From: Agaribacillus aureus | GTDB taxonomy: Bacteria > Bacteroidota > Bacteroidia > Cytophagales > Cyclobacteriaceae | NCBI GenBank assembly: GCA_030442055.1 | Contig: JAUJEB010000001.1 | Span: 558,001 to 622,000 of the forward strand | Length of the DNA stretch: 64,000 nucleotides | Direction: 5' to 3' | Part shown: positions 9,801-17,165 of the stretch, piece after piece | Numbering within the stretch: position 1 is the stretch's first letter | How the letters are laid out: the number at the start of each line of letters is the position of its first letter | Position numbers and translations under genes: made by a program | The notes under the pieces: model-generated | Databases searched by the model: none | The model's input: only the letters and a program-made list of their open reading frames with translations | What the model was told of the DNA's origin: nothing

Positions 9801-10250
9801 CGGCTCTCCGTTTTCATCCGTTACTTTTCCGGTAATCTGATCTTGCTCGATGGTCACGTCGATGCCTTTTGCATGTCGGCGATTGGCATTTACTTTTACA
9901 CTGATCCGATCGTTGACTTGTCGAAAGCCAACATTAGCCTGCTTGCTAATGTCCAACAAAACCTGCTCCAGGGTATTTCTTCTTGATTTTACGGTTACCC
10001 TCTGTTGATCCATTATTTGATCAGGATCATAAATAAATACATAATTGGTTTTTTGCTCGATTTCCCTGAATACCTGCATGAGTTGTTTATTGGAAACATG
10101 CAAGGATATGTTCACTTCTTTTACGCTTAAAATCTTTTGCGCACGGCTGTTATCGGCCAGGACCACCGAAAAGAAGGTCATACTAAGGAAGCATGCGTAG
10201 ATGGTATGTTTTCCGAGCATCACTAAATAATAGTAATGTTTATTTTCCAT
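6870..10250 (-). CDS. SusC/RagA TonB-dependent outer-membrane transporter with STN domain
   Basis: A 1126-residue transporter. Order of domains: signal peptide (to about residue 37), an STN domain (VNISLHVSNKQLMQVFREIE, to about 115), a carboxypeptidase-like plug-proximal domain (ITGKVTDENGEPLVGASI), the TonB box region (SLEEIVVLGYGSQRKSEVVGAV), plug (VVIDGIVGADINLLNPSDIE, AAIYGSRANNGVILITT) and a C-terminal beta-barrel ending in an aromatic residue (GLDVTF). The STN domain is the element that signals to FecR-type anti-sigma factors, and such a gene sits directly upstream. It imports oligosaccharides from the surface, presumably mannan fragments. Confidence 0.96.
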   Translation of the reverse strand: MENKHYYYLVMLGKHTIYACFLSMTFFSVVLADNSRAQKILSVKEVNISLHVSNKQLMQVFREIEQKTNYVFIYDPDQIMDQQRVTVKSRRNTLEQVLLDISKQANVGFRQVNDRISVKVNANRRHAKGIDVTIEQDQITGKVTDENGEPLVGASIIEKGTSNGTISDVEGNFNLTVTKGATILVSFVGYIPQEILVGDQLQINVQMIADLMSLEEIVVLGYGSQRKSEVVGAVDQVGSETLEGRPIVNVTQALQGVSPNLIVQQTNSEPGAGINLNIRGISTLGNNSPLVVIDGIVGADINLLNPSDIENISVLKDAGSAAIYGSRANNGVILITTRKGKKNKAMSLTYNGLAGMNVPHFFMQPVSGYENAILRNESAYNAGKSSAVYTPEEIRQFQENGDEEWFAEEITQPAWQQNHNLNLSGGNDHSTYFISLGYLDQKSNFVGPDKGLKRYNYRINLTNEFGRFKLTTMLSYVRREIKDHSFNTSTLMVDASRVPLIYSQKDSLGRFLTNDVLQQFNSLGILEEGGFRKYDDDNVFGNLIAEFNITDDFKLKGVFGGNLYSNHQFGRTLQVDFFPKGTYGDERRTYDESRKSIDLNTQLMAEYTKTLSEKHYMKVLVGVANENHTDRGTGIFKTLTDPELGTPVTETVVSPNSYTSNQSSSENSLNSVFGRLNYSYEDKYFAEFNFRYDGSSKFREGNRWGFFPSASVGYRLTEESFMSSYRERFGSLKVRASYGVLGNQNVGNYQYQTSYFTFPNVYGFNNAAVGGTGYNFANPDIRWERAATFNVGVDMDFFNADLTLSLDYFNKVTSDILVPPAVPGVFGTSLPDFNAGKVGNQGWEVSAAYRHEGKHFTHQISFNLGDSRNEVLDFQDEERLTGREELQILLREGYPYNSYVGLKRDGYFRNVDDVENSAKPEGLTNLQPGDNKYVDINKDGVINDDDNVVFGNPFPRLTFGFTYNLKFKGFDLNIFLQGVGKRTMMLRGELVEPFHFNYGMTMYNHQLDYWTPQNPDAEYPRLADNGSQSNTNNFRRGSDMYLFDAAYLRVKNIQLGYTIPTTITQKVGAQKIRAYVSGQNLFTLSKIKFVDPEVSEFDSNLSSGGANSGRAYPTIIFAGFGLDVTF

Positions 10251-10287
10251 ATATTTGTTATGATTTAGTTAAGTCTAAATTACTTTC

Positions 10288-10328
10288 AAGGCTCTCTTTG
10301 ATCTGTTAGCGCATATTAGGAGAGCCTT
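10288..10328 (-). other. Perfect 9-bp hairpin between fecR-like gene and susC
   Basis: Arms 10288-10296 (AAGGCTCTC) and 10320-10328 (GAGAGCCTT) are perfectly complementary around a 23-base loop. On the minus transcript it starts five bases after the FecR stop codon and ends about 37 bases before the susC ATG. There is no T-run after it on the minus strand (the T-rich flank is on the plus side), so a partial terminator or RNA-stability element separating regulator from transporter is more likely than a full terminator. Confidence 0.5.
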
Positions 10329-10332
10329 TATT

Positions 10333-11355
10333 TTATCTGGAAAAGGTTATGTGAACCCGCTTTTTATGGATTTCATATGTAAATTCATGTGTATAGCTTA
10401 TACTTTTTAAAACATTGCTTAGATAATCGTTATCAAATCTTCCGGATACCCTTGAATTTTCGCCTAATTTTCCTCCTTGAATATTGATTTCGACCCCGTA
10501 CCATTGCTCCAGTGTTTTGAAACATTCACTCAATGGTGTGTTATCGAAATAGATAATTCCTTCCTTCCACAACGCCTTTGTCAGAACATCAAAGGTATCG
10601 ATGCTAATCTCTCCGTTACGGAGGTTAATTTCTTCACCAGGCTCCAAATAGTCGATCAAATCGCTCTCTGTGGATTCAACTTTTACTTTTCCGGTAACAA
10701 GACTGATTTGTTGCTGACGGTCATCGTACGCCCTGATATTAAAGGAGGTGCCCATCGCCGTAGTATTGAGTTTAGACGTGCTTACCACAAAAGGCTTTTC
10801 CTTATCTTCAGCTACTTCAAAAAAAACTTCTCCCCGCATCTGAACCAGTCTTATGGTATCAGAAAAATCGCTTGCATAGGTAATAGCACTGTTGGCATTC
10901 AGGGTAGCTACCGTGCCATCACTTAAATGAACTGTCAGCCTTTGACCTGCTGCGGTAAGCTTGGTTTGCATAACACCGGGCTTTAAAGCGGCTTCCTGAT
11001 TTCCCAGTTCAGTTTTATTATTAATATAAAAGTATACCGCTATGGATATAAAAAACACCACGGCGGCTGCGATAGCTCTTGGTAACGTAAAGTACCTGGT
11101 TCTGCCAGGGGTAGTCAAGGTAGAGGGCACATTATCTTTTACAGTCGTCTCCTCCTTAATACGATCGTAAACTTTCGCTAATAACGCATGACTATCCAAC
11201 GGAGAATTCCCTGAAACAGTCTCGTGCTCAAACGTATCAAAAGCCTCCTGAAACTCCTTCTTCCCTTCCGGCGAGTTAATCCAAATAAGAATCTCATGGA
11301 CTTCTTCCGGAGAACATTCATTCTTAAAAAACCGATGTAGTAATTCTCTGTTCAA
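10333..11355 (-). CDS. FecR-family anti-sigma factor / sigma regulator
   Basis: A 340-residue inner-membrane regulator. The N-terminal cytoplasmic part (ELLHRFFKNECSPEEVHEI, residues 1-85) is the sigma-binding region. A membrane segment at about 92-110 (AIAAAVVFFISIAVYFYI) is followed by the periplasmic FecR domain (TVHLSDGTVATLNANSAITY, GEVFFEVAEDKEKPFVVST, TAMGTSFNIRAY) and a C-terminal DUF4974-type domain (LSECFKTLEQWYGVEINI). It should relay the state of the SusC STN domain to the ECF sigma factor encoded divergently at 11599. The start is a TTG at 11353-11355, preceded by GAAAGGA; an in-frame stop lies seven codons upstream and no ATG fits the family N-terminus. Confidence 0.93.
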   Translation of the reverse strand: MNRELLHRFFKNECSPEEVHEILIWINSPEGKKEFQEAFDTFEHETVSGNSPLDSHALLAKVYDRIKEETTVKDNVPSTLTTPGRTRYFTLPRAIAAAVVFFISIAVYFYINNKTELGNQEAALKPGVMQTKLTAAGQRLTVHLSDGTVATLNANSAITYASDFSDTIRLVQMRGEVFFEVAEDKEKPFVVSTSKLNTTAMGTSFNIRAYDDRQQQISLVTGKVKVESTESDLIDYLEPGEEINLRNGEISIDTFDVLTKALWKEGIIYFDNTPLSECFKTLEQWYGVEINIQGGKLGENSRVSGRFDNDYLSNVLKSISYTHEFTYEIHKKRVHITFSR

Positions 11356-11598
11356 AATTTTCCTTTCAATCTACTTATACTACTTAGCTTTAGTATGCAA
11401 CCCTTGCTCAGGGTTCATTTTTTCAACAATTCACATTTTAACAAGAGATGTTGTGTTAAATTAACAATCATTTAAAAGATTCATTGAAATATTTTTAATG
11501 AAGATCGCCTTGGTTAGTTGAATTCACGATCTTAACCTGACCGTAATGTTTGACAATATTTGGGATATTCTCTACATTCGTTTTTAGACGAAATAAAT
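11356..11598. promoter_or_regulatory. Divergent control region between FecR and ECF sigma genes
   Basis: This 243-base AT-rich gap must carry outward promoters for both regulators. On the plus strand TAATGTTTG at 11544-11552 resembles the Bacteroidota -7 element (consensus TAnnTTTG, here with one extra spacer base), with a TTG at 11518-11520 about 23 bases upstream. The fit is weak. No convincing minus-strand promoter or dyad was found. Confidence 0.35.
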
Positions 11599-12186
11599 AT
11601 GCCACTAAAAAAGGCGATACGGGAAATGAAAAACAATGATCAAATAGTGTTTGATGAGTTGTTCGAAAGGTATCACAGAAAGATTTACTTTTTCTGCCTG
11701 CATAGTGGTCTTAGCCCGGCTGATTCGGAGGAAATAGTCCAGGAAGTTTTTATCAAAATCTGGCATGGCAGAAAAAATCTGGACCCTTCGAAAAATGTGA
11801 AGGCATATCTTTATAAAATTGCCAAAAATGCAATGCTCGATGAGTTCAAAAGAAGAATCAAACAGAAAGCTGCGGAGGATTATCAGGTGCGATTATGGCT
11901 GCCTGAAAATCATACGCAAAACAGTGTGGATTACAACGAACTGGAAGAGTTAGTTGCTGAGACACTAAAGGGCCTTCCTGAAAAAAGACGGTTGGTGTTT
12001 GAGCTATCCAGGTACAAAGGGTTAAGTAATAAAGAGATTGCCAAAGAGATGGATATCACTGTAAAAACCGTAGAATCACATCTCACGCATGCCCTGAAAA
12101 ACTTTAAGGCAGTATTCAAAAAAGCCGAGATAATAGCAAGTTTATTAGGCATTTTTATATTTCGGACCATTAGCTCATTTTTTTGA
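11599..12186 (+). CDS. ECF RNA polymerase sigma factor
   Basis: A 195-residue sigma-70 family ECF factor. Region 2 (residues about 15-85) contains VFDELFERYHRKIYFFCL, DSEEIVQEVFIKIW and VKAYLYKIAKNAMLDEFKRR. Region 4 (about 125-180) contains LPEKRRLVFELSRYKGLSNKEIA and the helix-turn-helix EIAKEMDITVKTVESHLTHAL. The length fits the Bacteroidota ECF group that works with FecR and SusC partners. The ATG at 11599 (MPLKKAIREMKNND) is preferred; a TTG 13 codons upstream is possible but adds non-conserved residues. It is transcribed away from the FecR gene, whereas such pairs are usually in tandem. It likely activates the mannan locus. Confidence 0.95.
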   Translation: MPLKKAIREMKNNDQIVFDELFERYHRKIYFFCLHSGLSPADSEEIVQEVFIKIWHGRKNLDPSKNVKAYLYKIAKNAMLDEFKRRIKQKAAEDYQVRLWLPENHTQNSVDYNELEELVAETLKGLPEKRRLVFELSRYKGLSNKEIAKEMDITVKTVESHLTHALKNFKAVFKKAEIIASLLGIFIFRTISSFF

Positions 12187-12375
12187 CCAGGCCGAAATGA
12201 AGGCTTTAGTGTTTTTCCAATGGTAGGCAGTATTTACGATTGAGGTAAATTTGCAGCACGTTTACACCCTCTAACCCACTGATAATCAAAAAACAAAATA
12301 TTGCGCGTCTGGAACTTAGCTATTGTCGGATTTTAATTAGTTTGCTATATAAATAATGTGCCAAGGCCGGCTTTT

Positions 12376-14067
12376 TTAAATTTCTCCCTTTTTCATCTGA
12401 TCAACCGCATAATTACACGCCCTGGCTGTAAGTGCCATGTATGTCAACGAAGGGCTTGCATTACCGGAGGAGACCATACACGATCCGTCAGTAATGAACA
12501 AATTCGGTATGTCGTGACATTGATTATAACTATTAAGTACCGATGTTTTAGGATCCCGGCCCATTCTGGCAGTTCCCATTTCGTGAATTGTATTCCCAAA
12601 AATTGGCTTGGAATCATATAGGTTGATGTCTCTGAGCCCCGCAACTTCCAGTATTTCACCTATCTGCTGTTTAATGTCCTTACGCATTAACAGCTCATTT
12701 TCCCGATACCCAGCGGTGATCTTTAACATTGGAAAGCCCCACTTATCTTTATTGTTTTCGTCGATCTCCACCCTATTTTCATAATAAGGAAGGGTTTCTG
12801 CCTGACATGCCAATGACATTTTCCAGGGCCCGTATTGGGTTAGCTTTTGTTTCAAACCGGCCCCAATTCCAATTTGGGAAGGATTTAATCCCTGGCGGTA
12901 AGCCCCTCCCCACAGGCCATATCCTCTGAGGTAGTCCATCTCCTGCCTGTTCACATTTCTGAATCTTGGAATAGCTACCATAGCAGGTCTATATCCCTTG
13001 TATATGCGGTCTTCACCGCCACTCAGCATGCCGGAACCACCAACGCCTCCATGATGATCCATAAGGTAGTGCCCCAGGACGCCACTGGAATTAGCCAGCC
13101 CCCCGGAAAATCTTGGCGTTTTGGAATTCAACAGAATCGCCGTAGATATCAACGAAGAGGCACATAGAAAAATAACCCGGGCAAAGTATTCTGTAGTCTG
13201 ATTGCTTTGGGTATCGATTACCCGAACACCAACCGCCTTGTCCTGATTTTCATCATATATAACTGATTCAACCAGTGCGTGTGACAGGAGTGTCAGGTTC
13301 CCCGTTTCATAGGCTGCCGGTAAGGTGGAGCTATTGCTGGAGAAGTATGCCCCGTAGGGACATCCGCGATGACACATGTTTCGCGATTGACATTCCGACC
13401 TACCTTTAAACTGACCGGGCTTTGCTTTAGTGATATGCGCTACCCTGTTGGGTACGAGTTTACGATCAGGGTAGTGCGCTTCTATTCTTTCTTTTACTAC
13501 CTTTTCCGCATAATTCATTTCAAATGGTGGTAAAAATTCTCCGTCAGGGAATTGCCAGATATTTTCAATTGAGCCGGCTACGCCAATGAAGCGCTCCACA
13601 TAGTCATACCAGGGTGCGATGTCTTTGTATCTGATAGGCCAGTCTATTCCCACCCCATCTCTCAGGTTTGCTTCAAATTCCAGGTCGCTGTAGCGGTAAG
13701 CTCCGCGTCCCCAGAGCAAAGACCGCCCTCCGGTCTGATAACCCCGAAACCACCAAAAAGGCTTTTCTTTGGGGTAGTCATAAGTATGTTCCTTGTCATT
13801 GACAAAAAAATGCTTGCTACTGGGATCGAAATTATACTTGTTGCGCTGGATGAAATATTGTTCTTTTTCTTCTTTGGTAAGATAGCCCCGGTGTTCAAAT
13901 TCCCAGGGAGCCTTATTGGCGGTGGGATAATCCTTTATATGCTTTACCTCACGGCCACGCTCCAATACCAGGGTAGCGAGCCCTTTTTCTGTGAATTCCT
14001 TGGCTGCCCATCCCCCGGTCATTCCTGACCCAACTATTATTACATCATAGGTGTTGCTTCGGCTCAT
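12376..14067 (-). CDS. GMC-family FAD oxidoreductase, sugar dehydrogenase large subunit
   Basis: A 563-residue flavoprotein with an N-terminal FAD-binding motif (DVIIVGSGMTGGWAAKEFTE), GMC core segments (GGRSLLWGRGAYR), a cysteine cluster CQSRNMCHRGCPYGAY (possible metal or cofactor site) and C-terminal HEMGTARMG and LFITDGSCMVSSGNASPSLT. The first His of HEMGTARMG is a candidate catalytic residue. Such proteins oxidise hydroxyl groups of sugars and pass electrons to a partner chain. It has no signal peptide of its own; it overlaps by 23 bp the gene for a small subunit with an export signal, so it is probably co-exported with that partner. Some Bacteroidota GMC/small-subunit pairs oxidise glycosides at C3; whether this one does is not visible. 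Confidence 0.87.
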   Translation of the reverse strand: MSRSNTYDVIIVGSGMTGGWAAKEFTEKGLATLVLERGREVKHIKDYPTANKAPWEFEHRGYLTKEEKEQYFIQRNKYNFDPSSKHFFVNDKEHTYDYPKEKPFWWFRGYQTGGRSLLWGRGAYRYSDLEFEANLRDGVGIDWPIRYKDIAPWYDYVERFIGVAGSIENIWQFPDGEFLPPFEMNYAEKVVKERIEAHYPDRKLVPNRVAHITKAKPGQFKGRSECQSRNMCHRGCPYGAYFSSNSSTLPAAYETGNLTLLSHALVESVIYDENQDKAVGVRVIDTQSNQTTEYFARVIFLCASSLISTAILLNSKTPRFSGGLANSSGVLGHYLMDHHGGVGGSGMLSGGEDRIYKGYRPAMVAIPRFRNVNRQEMDYLRGYGLWGGAYRQGLNPSQIGIGAGLKQKLTQYGPWKMSLACQAETLPYYENRVEIDENNKDKWGFPMLKITAGYRENELLMRKDIKQQIGEILEVAGLRDINLYDSKPIFGNTIHEMGTARMGRDPKTSVLNSYNQCHDIPNLFITDGSCMVSSGNASPSLTYMALTARACNYAVDQMKKGEI

Positions 14068-14647
14068 GGCTAGACATTTGATTTCCTAACATTATTTTAT
14101 CACTGGGATCCAATGAAATGTCTCCCTGGAATGCTCCGGGAATTGGCATGTAATTCAGGTTTTGCTTAACTCCCCGTTCCGAAGAAAAGTAAATCGTGAT
14201 GGTCAGTTGTTTAAATGTGAAATAGAACGGGATATGCTTATCATACGCTTTGGCCATAACCTCCCGGTCTATCAAATCGAGATATTCATTTCTGGCTTGC
14301 TGATCAAGTTGGGTAAATGATTTTCCTGTTGAGCTTTTACAATCTACCTCAAATTGATTTAATCCGGCTATAAAATGCTCCTTAACTTCCTCGTCAAAAA
14401 CATCTTTCAGCAACAAATCCAAAAACTGAGGTACCAGAGCATCTGAAGCCGACGGCGTATCTGTTCTTGGAAGAATAGTGTCAGCAATAAATTTTGCAAG
14501 ATTGTGCTGTTGTGAATTCAATACCGCTAAATCATCCGAATCTGAAACTTTCTGTTGGCAGCCATATAAAGCGCTTACCAATCCGGGGCCAAAAACAGCT
14601 GATTTAAGTATCCACGTGGTTTTCCGAATTGCTTCTCTGCGTTTCAT
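14045..14647 (-). CDS. Gluconate 2-dehydrogenase subunit 3-like small subunit
   Basis: A 200-residue protein of the gluconate 2-dehydrogenase subunit 3 family. The N-terminus has a twin-arginine-like start (MKRREAIRKTTW) followed by a hydrophobic stretch ending in SALYGC, suggesting Tat export and possible lipidation. Family features are LAKFIADTILPRTDTPSA near residue 50 and a helical body with FDEEVKEHFIAGLNQFE. Such subunits stabilise and carry a folded flavoprotein partner across the membrane. The downstream GMC gene overlaps its end, supporting a two-subunit enzyme. The cytochrome subunit found in some family operons is not present here. Confidence 0.85.
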   Translation of the reverse strand: MKRREAIRKTTWILKSAVFGPGLVSALYGCQQKVSDSDDLAVLNSQQHNLAKFIADTILPRTDTPSASDALVPQFLDLLLKDVFDEEVKEHFIAGLNQFEVDCKSSTGKSFTQLDQQARNEYLDLIDREVMAKAYDKHIPFYFTFKQLTITIYFSSERGVKQNLNYMPIPGAFQGDISLDPSDKIMLGNQMSSHEPKQHL

Positions 14648-14890
14648 CGTATCAGTAACTTTTAGTTATTGTCAAACTTTATAGCAATATAGTTACCTTT
14701 TTTCATAAGCGCAGTACCACAACTTTTCAGCGCCTCTAATTTTTGGAATAAGTCTGTTTTCGGGATTGACAACATAGTTCCATCTTCTAAGTCAACCCAT
14801 TCTGGAAAATAGATCATACATAACCCCACGCTCGAAAAAATTAACTAACAGAAACCTCGTTTTTCCTGGTCAAAAACGCTGCAAAATACT

Positions 14891-14911
14891 AAATTGTTTT
14901 TAAAACAATTT
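14891..14911. promoter_or_regulatory. 21-bp AT-rich palindrome immediately upstream of a start codon
   Basis: AAATTGTTTT at 14891-14900 and AAAACAATTT at 14902-14911 are perfect inverted copies around a single T. The dyad ends four bases before the ATG at 14916. It could be an operator overlapping the ribosome-binding region or form an RNA hairpin (7-bp stem, 7-base loop) that masks translation. Confidence 0.5.
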
Positions 14912-14915
14912 TACC

Positions 14916-16652
14916 ATGGAACGCAGATTTTTTTTAAAATATGGGGCTTCAGCCACTTTAATACCATCCCTGGCACTAATGGATCATGATCCGGAACACG
15001 ATCAACTGCATGAGAAACTGCCAATACCATATCCTGAAAATCCGGACGCCAGGCTAGATATTTTGCTGCAGGGCAATGACAGAAGGTTGGAAAGTTATTT
15101 AAACGATCAGAACTGGCAGACTGGTAATAAGCGGTATGGAGGTGTGAAAAATAGCTATGGCATTTACAATGCTCATAGTACCGCTGGCTTTATCAGGACT
15201 TTTGGGTGCTCTTTGGCCACACCGGAGTCCACCTATTACCGATCCGAGGCTATGTTGGAGCGAATGGTTTCGGCGGCGCAATACTTGTTAAAATCACAAC
15301 ATGCCGATGGGAGCATCGACCTGATCACCACAAATTTCCATTCTACCCCTGATACAGCGTTCCTGGTTAATTGGTTGAGCCCTGTTTATGTAATTTTGGA
15401 AAGGGATCAATGGGATCAATCGAAGGCGGTAAGAGCGCTGCTCCGTGATTTTCTCATGAGATCCGGTAAAACCCTGTTGGTAGGTGGCATTCACACGCCG
15501 AATCACAGATGGGTGGTTTGCGCGGCATTGGCCTGGCTTTATCATTTTGATGCCGATAAAAAATATGAAAGCAGGGTTGATAAGTGGCTGAGGGAAGGCA
15601 TAGATATGGATCCGGACGGACAGTATTACGAAAAGAGTACAGCCGTTTATTCACCGCTTTGTAACCGTGTTTTGATAACCATCGCCCGTTTCCTTGGCCG
15701 ACCGGAGCTATATGGTCCTGTAAGGAGAAATCTTGAAATGACGCTGTATTATCTTCACCCTAATGGGGAGGTAGTTACCGAAGCATCGGGTCGCCAGGAT
15801 AAAGGAGAAGTGAGATATCCGGGACGTTATTATTATTCATACATGTACATGTCGAGATTGGATAACAACCCCCGGTTTTTTGCCATGACCAACCTGATTG
15901 AAAGGACCAGGTTCACCGATGTGATCACATATTTAAATTACCTATTGGAAGATAGGGAGTTACTCAATTTTGAAACAAGCACTGAGAAAATACCAACTAA
16001 CTATGAAAAAATGTTTGTTCATTCGGGAGTTTACCGTATTCGCAGGGAGCAATTGGATGCAACAATCATCCAAAATAATCCGACTTTCTTTACTTTCCAT
16101 AAGGGCAATGCGGTATTGCAGGCAGTCCGGTTATCAGCAGCATTTTTTGGCAGAGGACAGTTTGTAGCACAGAAAGTGCTTAAAGAAAAAGGAAAATATC
16201 ATTTGCAGTGGGATCTGGAACGGGGTTATTACCAACCAGTTTCAAAAAAACACCTTGCCCGGGATGGTGACTGGGAAAAAATGGGGCAGGATAAACGCAA
16301 GATAAGTGAGCTACAGCGCTTTCGAATGAAGGTTGAAATAGAAGAAAAAAACCATGGTTTTGCATTGCATATTAACGTTGACGGCACAGACCATGTGCCG
16401 GTGGTTGTCGAATTGGGATTCAGGAAAGGGGGCCAGCTGGAAGGGGCAAAAAAACTGGAAGACATTCCTCATGCTTATTTATCAAAAGGGGGTGTGAGCA
16501 AGTATAAAATAGATGGCGATGAAATAGAGATCGGGCTGGGAACAGCCGAGCATTCCTGGATAGCGCTAAGAGGCGCATTGCCGAAACTTGATCTGGATTG
16601 CCTGTATCTTACCGGGTTCACTCCTTTTAAACAAACCATAATGATAAGTTGA
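14916..16652 (+). CDS. Secreted protein, probable (alpha/alpha)-toroid polysaccharide lyase-like
   Basis: A 578-residue protein. The N-terminus MERRFFLKYGASATLIPSLA is Tat-like. The first two thirds (about residues 50-400) look helical with aromatic-rich motifs such as YGIYNAHSTAGFI, GGIHTPNHRWVVCAALAWLY (a conserved-looking Asn-His pair) and YYEKSTAVYSPLCNRVL. The last third is rich in beta strands (FRMKVEIEEKNHGFALHIN). This layout matches the heparinase II/III type and other toroid lyases, with a helical toroid then a beta sandwich, but I cannot place it in a named family. The neighbours are a sugar oxidoreductase pair and DUF4838 and GH92 enzymes, which suggests a glycan role. Substrate is unknown. 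Confidence 0.5.
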   Translation: MERRFFLKYGASATLIPSLALMDHDPEHDQLHEKLPIPYPENPDARLDILLQGNDRRLESYLNDQNWQTGNKRYGGVKNSYGIYNAHSTAGFIRTFGCSLATPESTYYRSEAMLERMVSAAQYLLKSQHADGSIDLITTNFHSTPDTAFLVNWLSPVYVILERDQWDQSKAVRALLRDFLMRSGKTLLVGGIHTPNHRWVVCAALAWLYHFDADKKYESRVDKWLREGIDMDPDGQYYEKSTAVYSPLCNRVLITIARFLGRPELYGPVRRNLEMTLYYLHPNGEVVTEASGRQDKGEVRYPGRYYYSYMYMSRLDNNPRFFAMTNLIERTRFTDVITYLNYLLEDRELLNFETSTEKIPTNYEKMFVHSGVYRIRREQLDATIIQNNPTFFTFHKGNAVLQAVRLSAAFFGRGQFVAQKVLKEKGKYHLQWDLERGYYQPVSKKHLARDGDWEKMGQDKRKISELQRFRMKVEIEEKNHGFALHINVDGTDHVPVVVELGFRKGGQLEGAKKLEDIPHAYLSKGGVSKYKIDGDEIEIGLGTAEHSWIALRGALPKLDLDCLYLTGFTPFKQTIMIS

Positions 16653-16860
16653 TCTACTTGTCCAAGGATTTGGTCAACATACGGCCGAAAGCATTAAAAA
16701 TTTATTCCCAATTTAAACAAAGTTTCCCATTTTGGGACTATTGAAAAGGCAAAAACCGGGATTATCGCCATTTTAGGGGAACTTCCTCCGCTTTTTAAGA
16801 GTTGGTATGGGAATTGGGAATAACCTACTACAAAAAATTAAATACTAAACATTTAAAATC

Positions 16861-16995
16861 ATGAAAAAGATCATATCAATTTTATTTATTTCCCTTGCCA
16901 TATTATCAACAAGCTGCAGTTACAAAACTTGTGCAACTTATACCAAACACACTCCCCAAGAGGTAAATAAGCCGGAATCAACTCAAAGGATGTAA
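16861..16995 (+). CDS. Small lipoprotein, 44 residues
   Basis: Short ORF MKKIISILFISLAILSTSCS... with a textbook lipoprotein signal: two lysines, a hydrophobic stretch and the lipobox STSC. The mature part is only about 26 residues and contains a second Cys in YKTCATYTKH, ending STQRM. An A-rich stretch precedes the ATG. After the stop, AGGGAAG (17002-17008) and CTTCCCT (17022-17028) form a hairpin that could end the transcript. Tiny lipoproteins with a C-x-T-Y segment occur elsewhere in Bacteroidota as far as I recall; no function is known to me. Confidence 0.65.
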   Translation: MKKIISILFISLAILSTSCSYKTCATYTKHTPQEVNKPESTQRM

Positions 16996-17165
16996 TGGCA
17001 GAGGGAAGTTATTATTGCTACCTTCCCTTACCTAAGTTTAATATACCTCATAGGATTTACCAGATTATTTAATCACACAATCAAAAGAAATATTTTAATT
17101 TCATCCAAAGTGAAATTTATCAAGTGATTTTGATAGAGGACCAGGATTTGGGTTTTACTATCAAA

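Noticed and set aside
12187-12375. Possible terminator near the end of the GMC gene (GCCAAGGCCGGC then T-run)
   Set aside because: The stem is at most three base pairs; it lies at the end of the convergent gap but is too weak to call.
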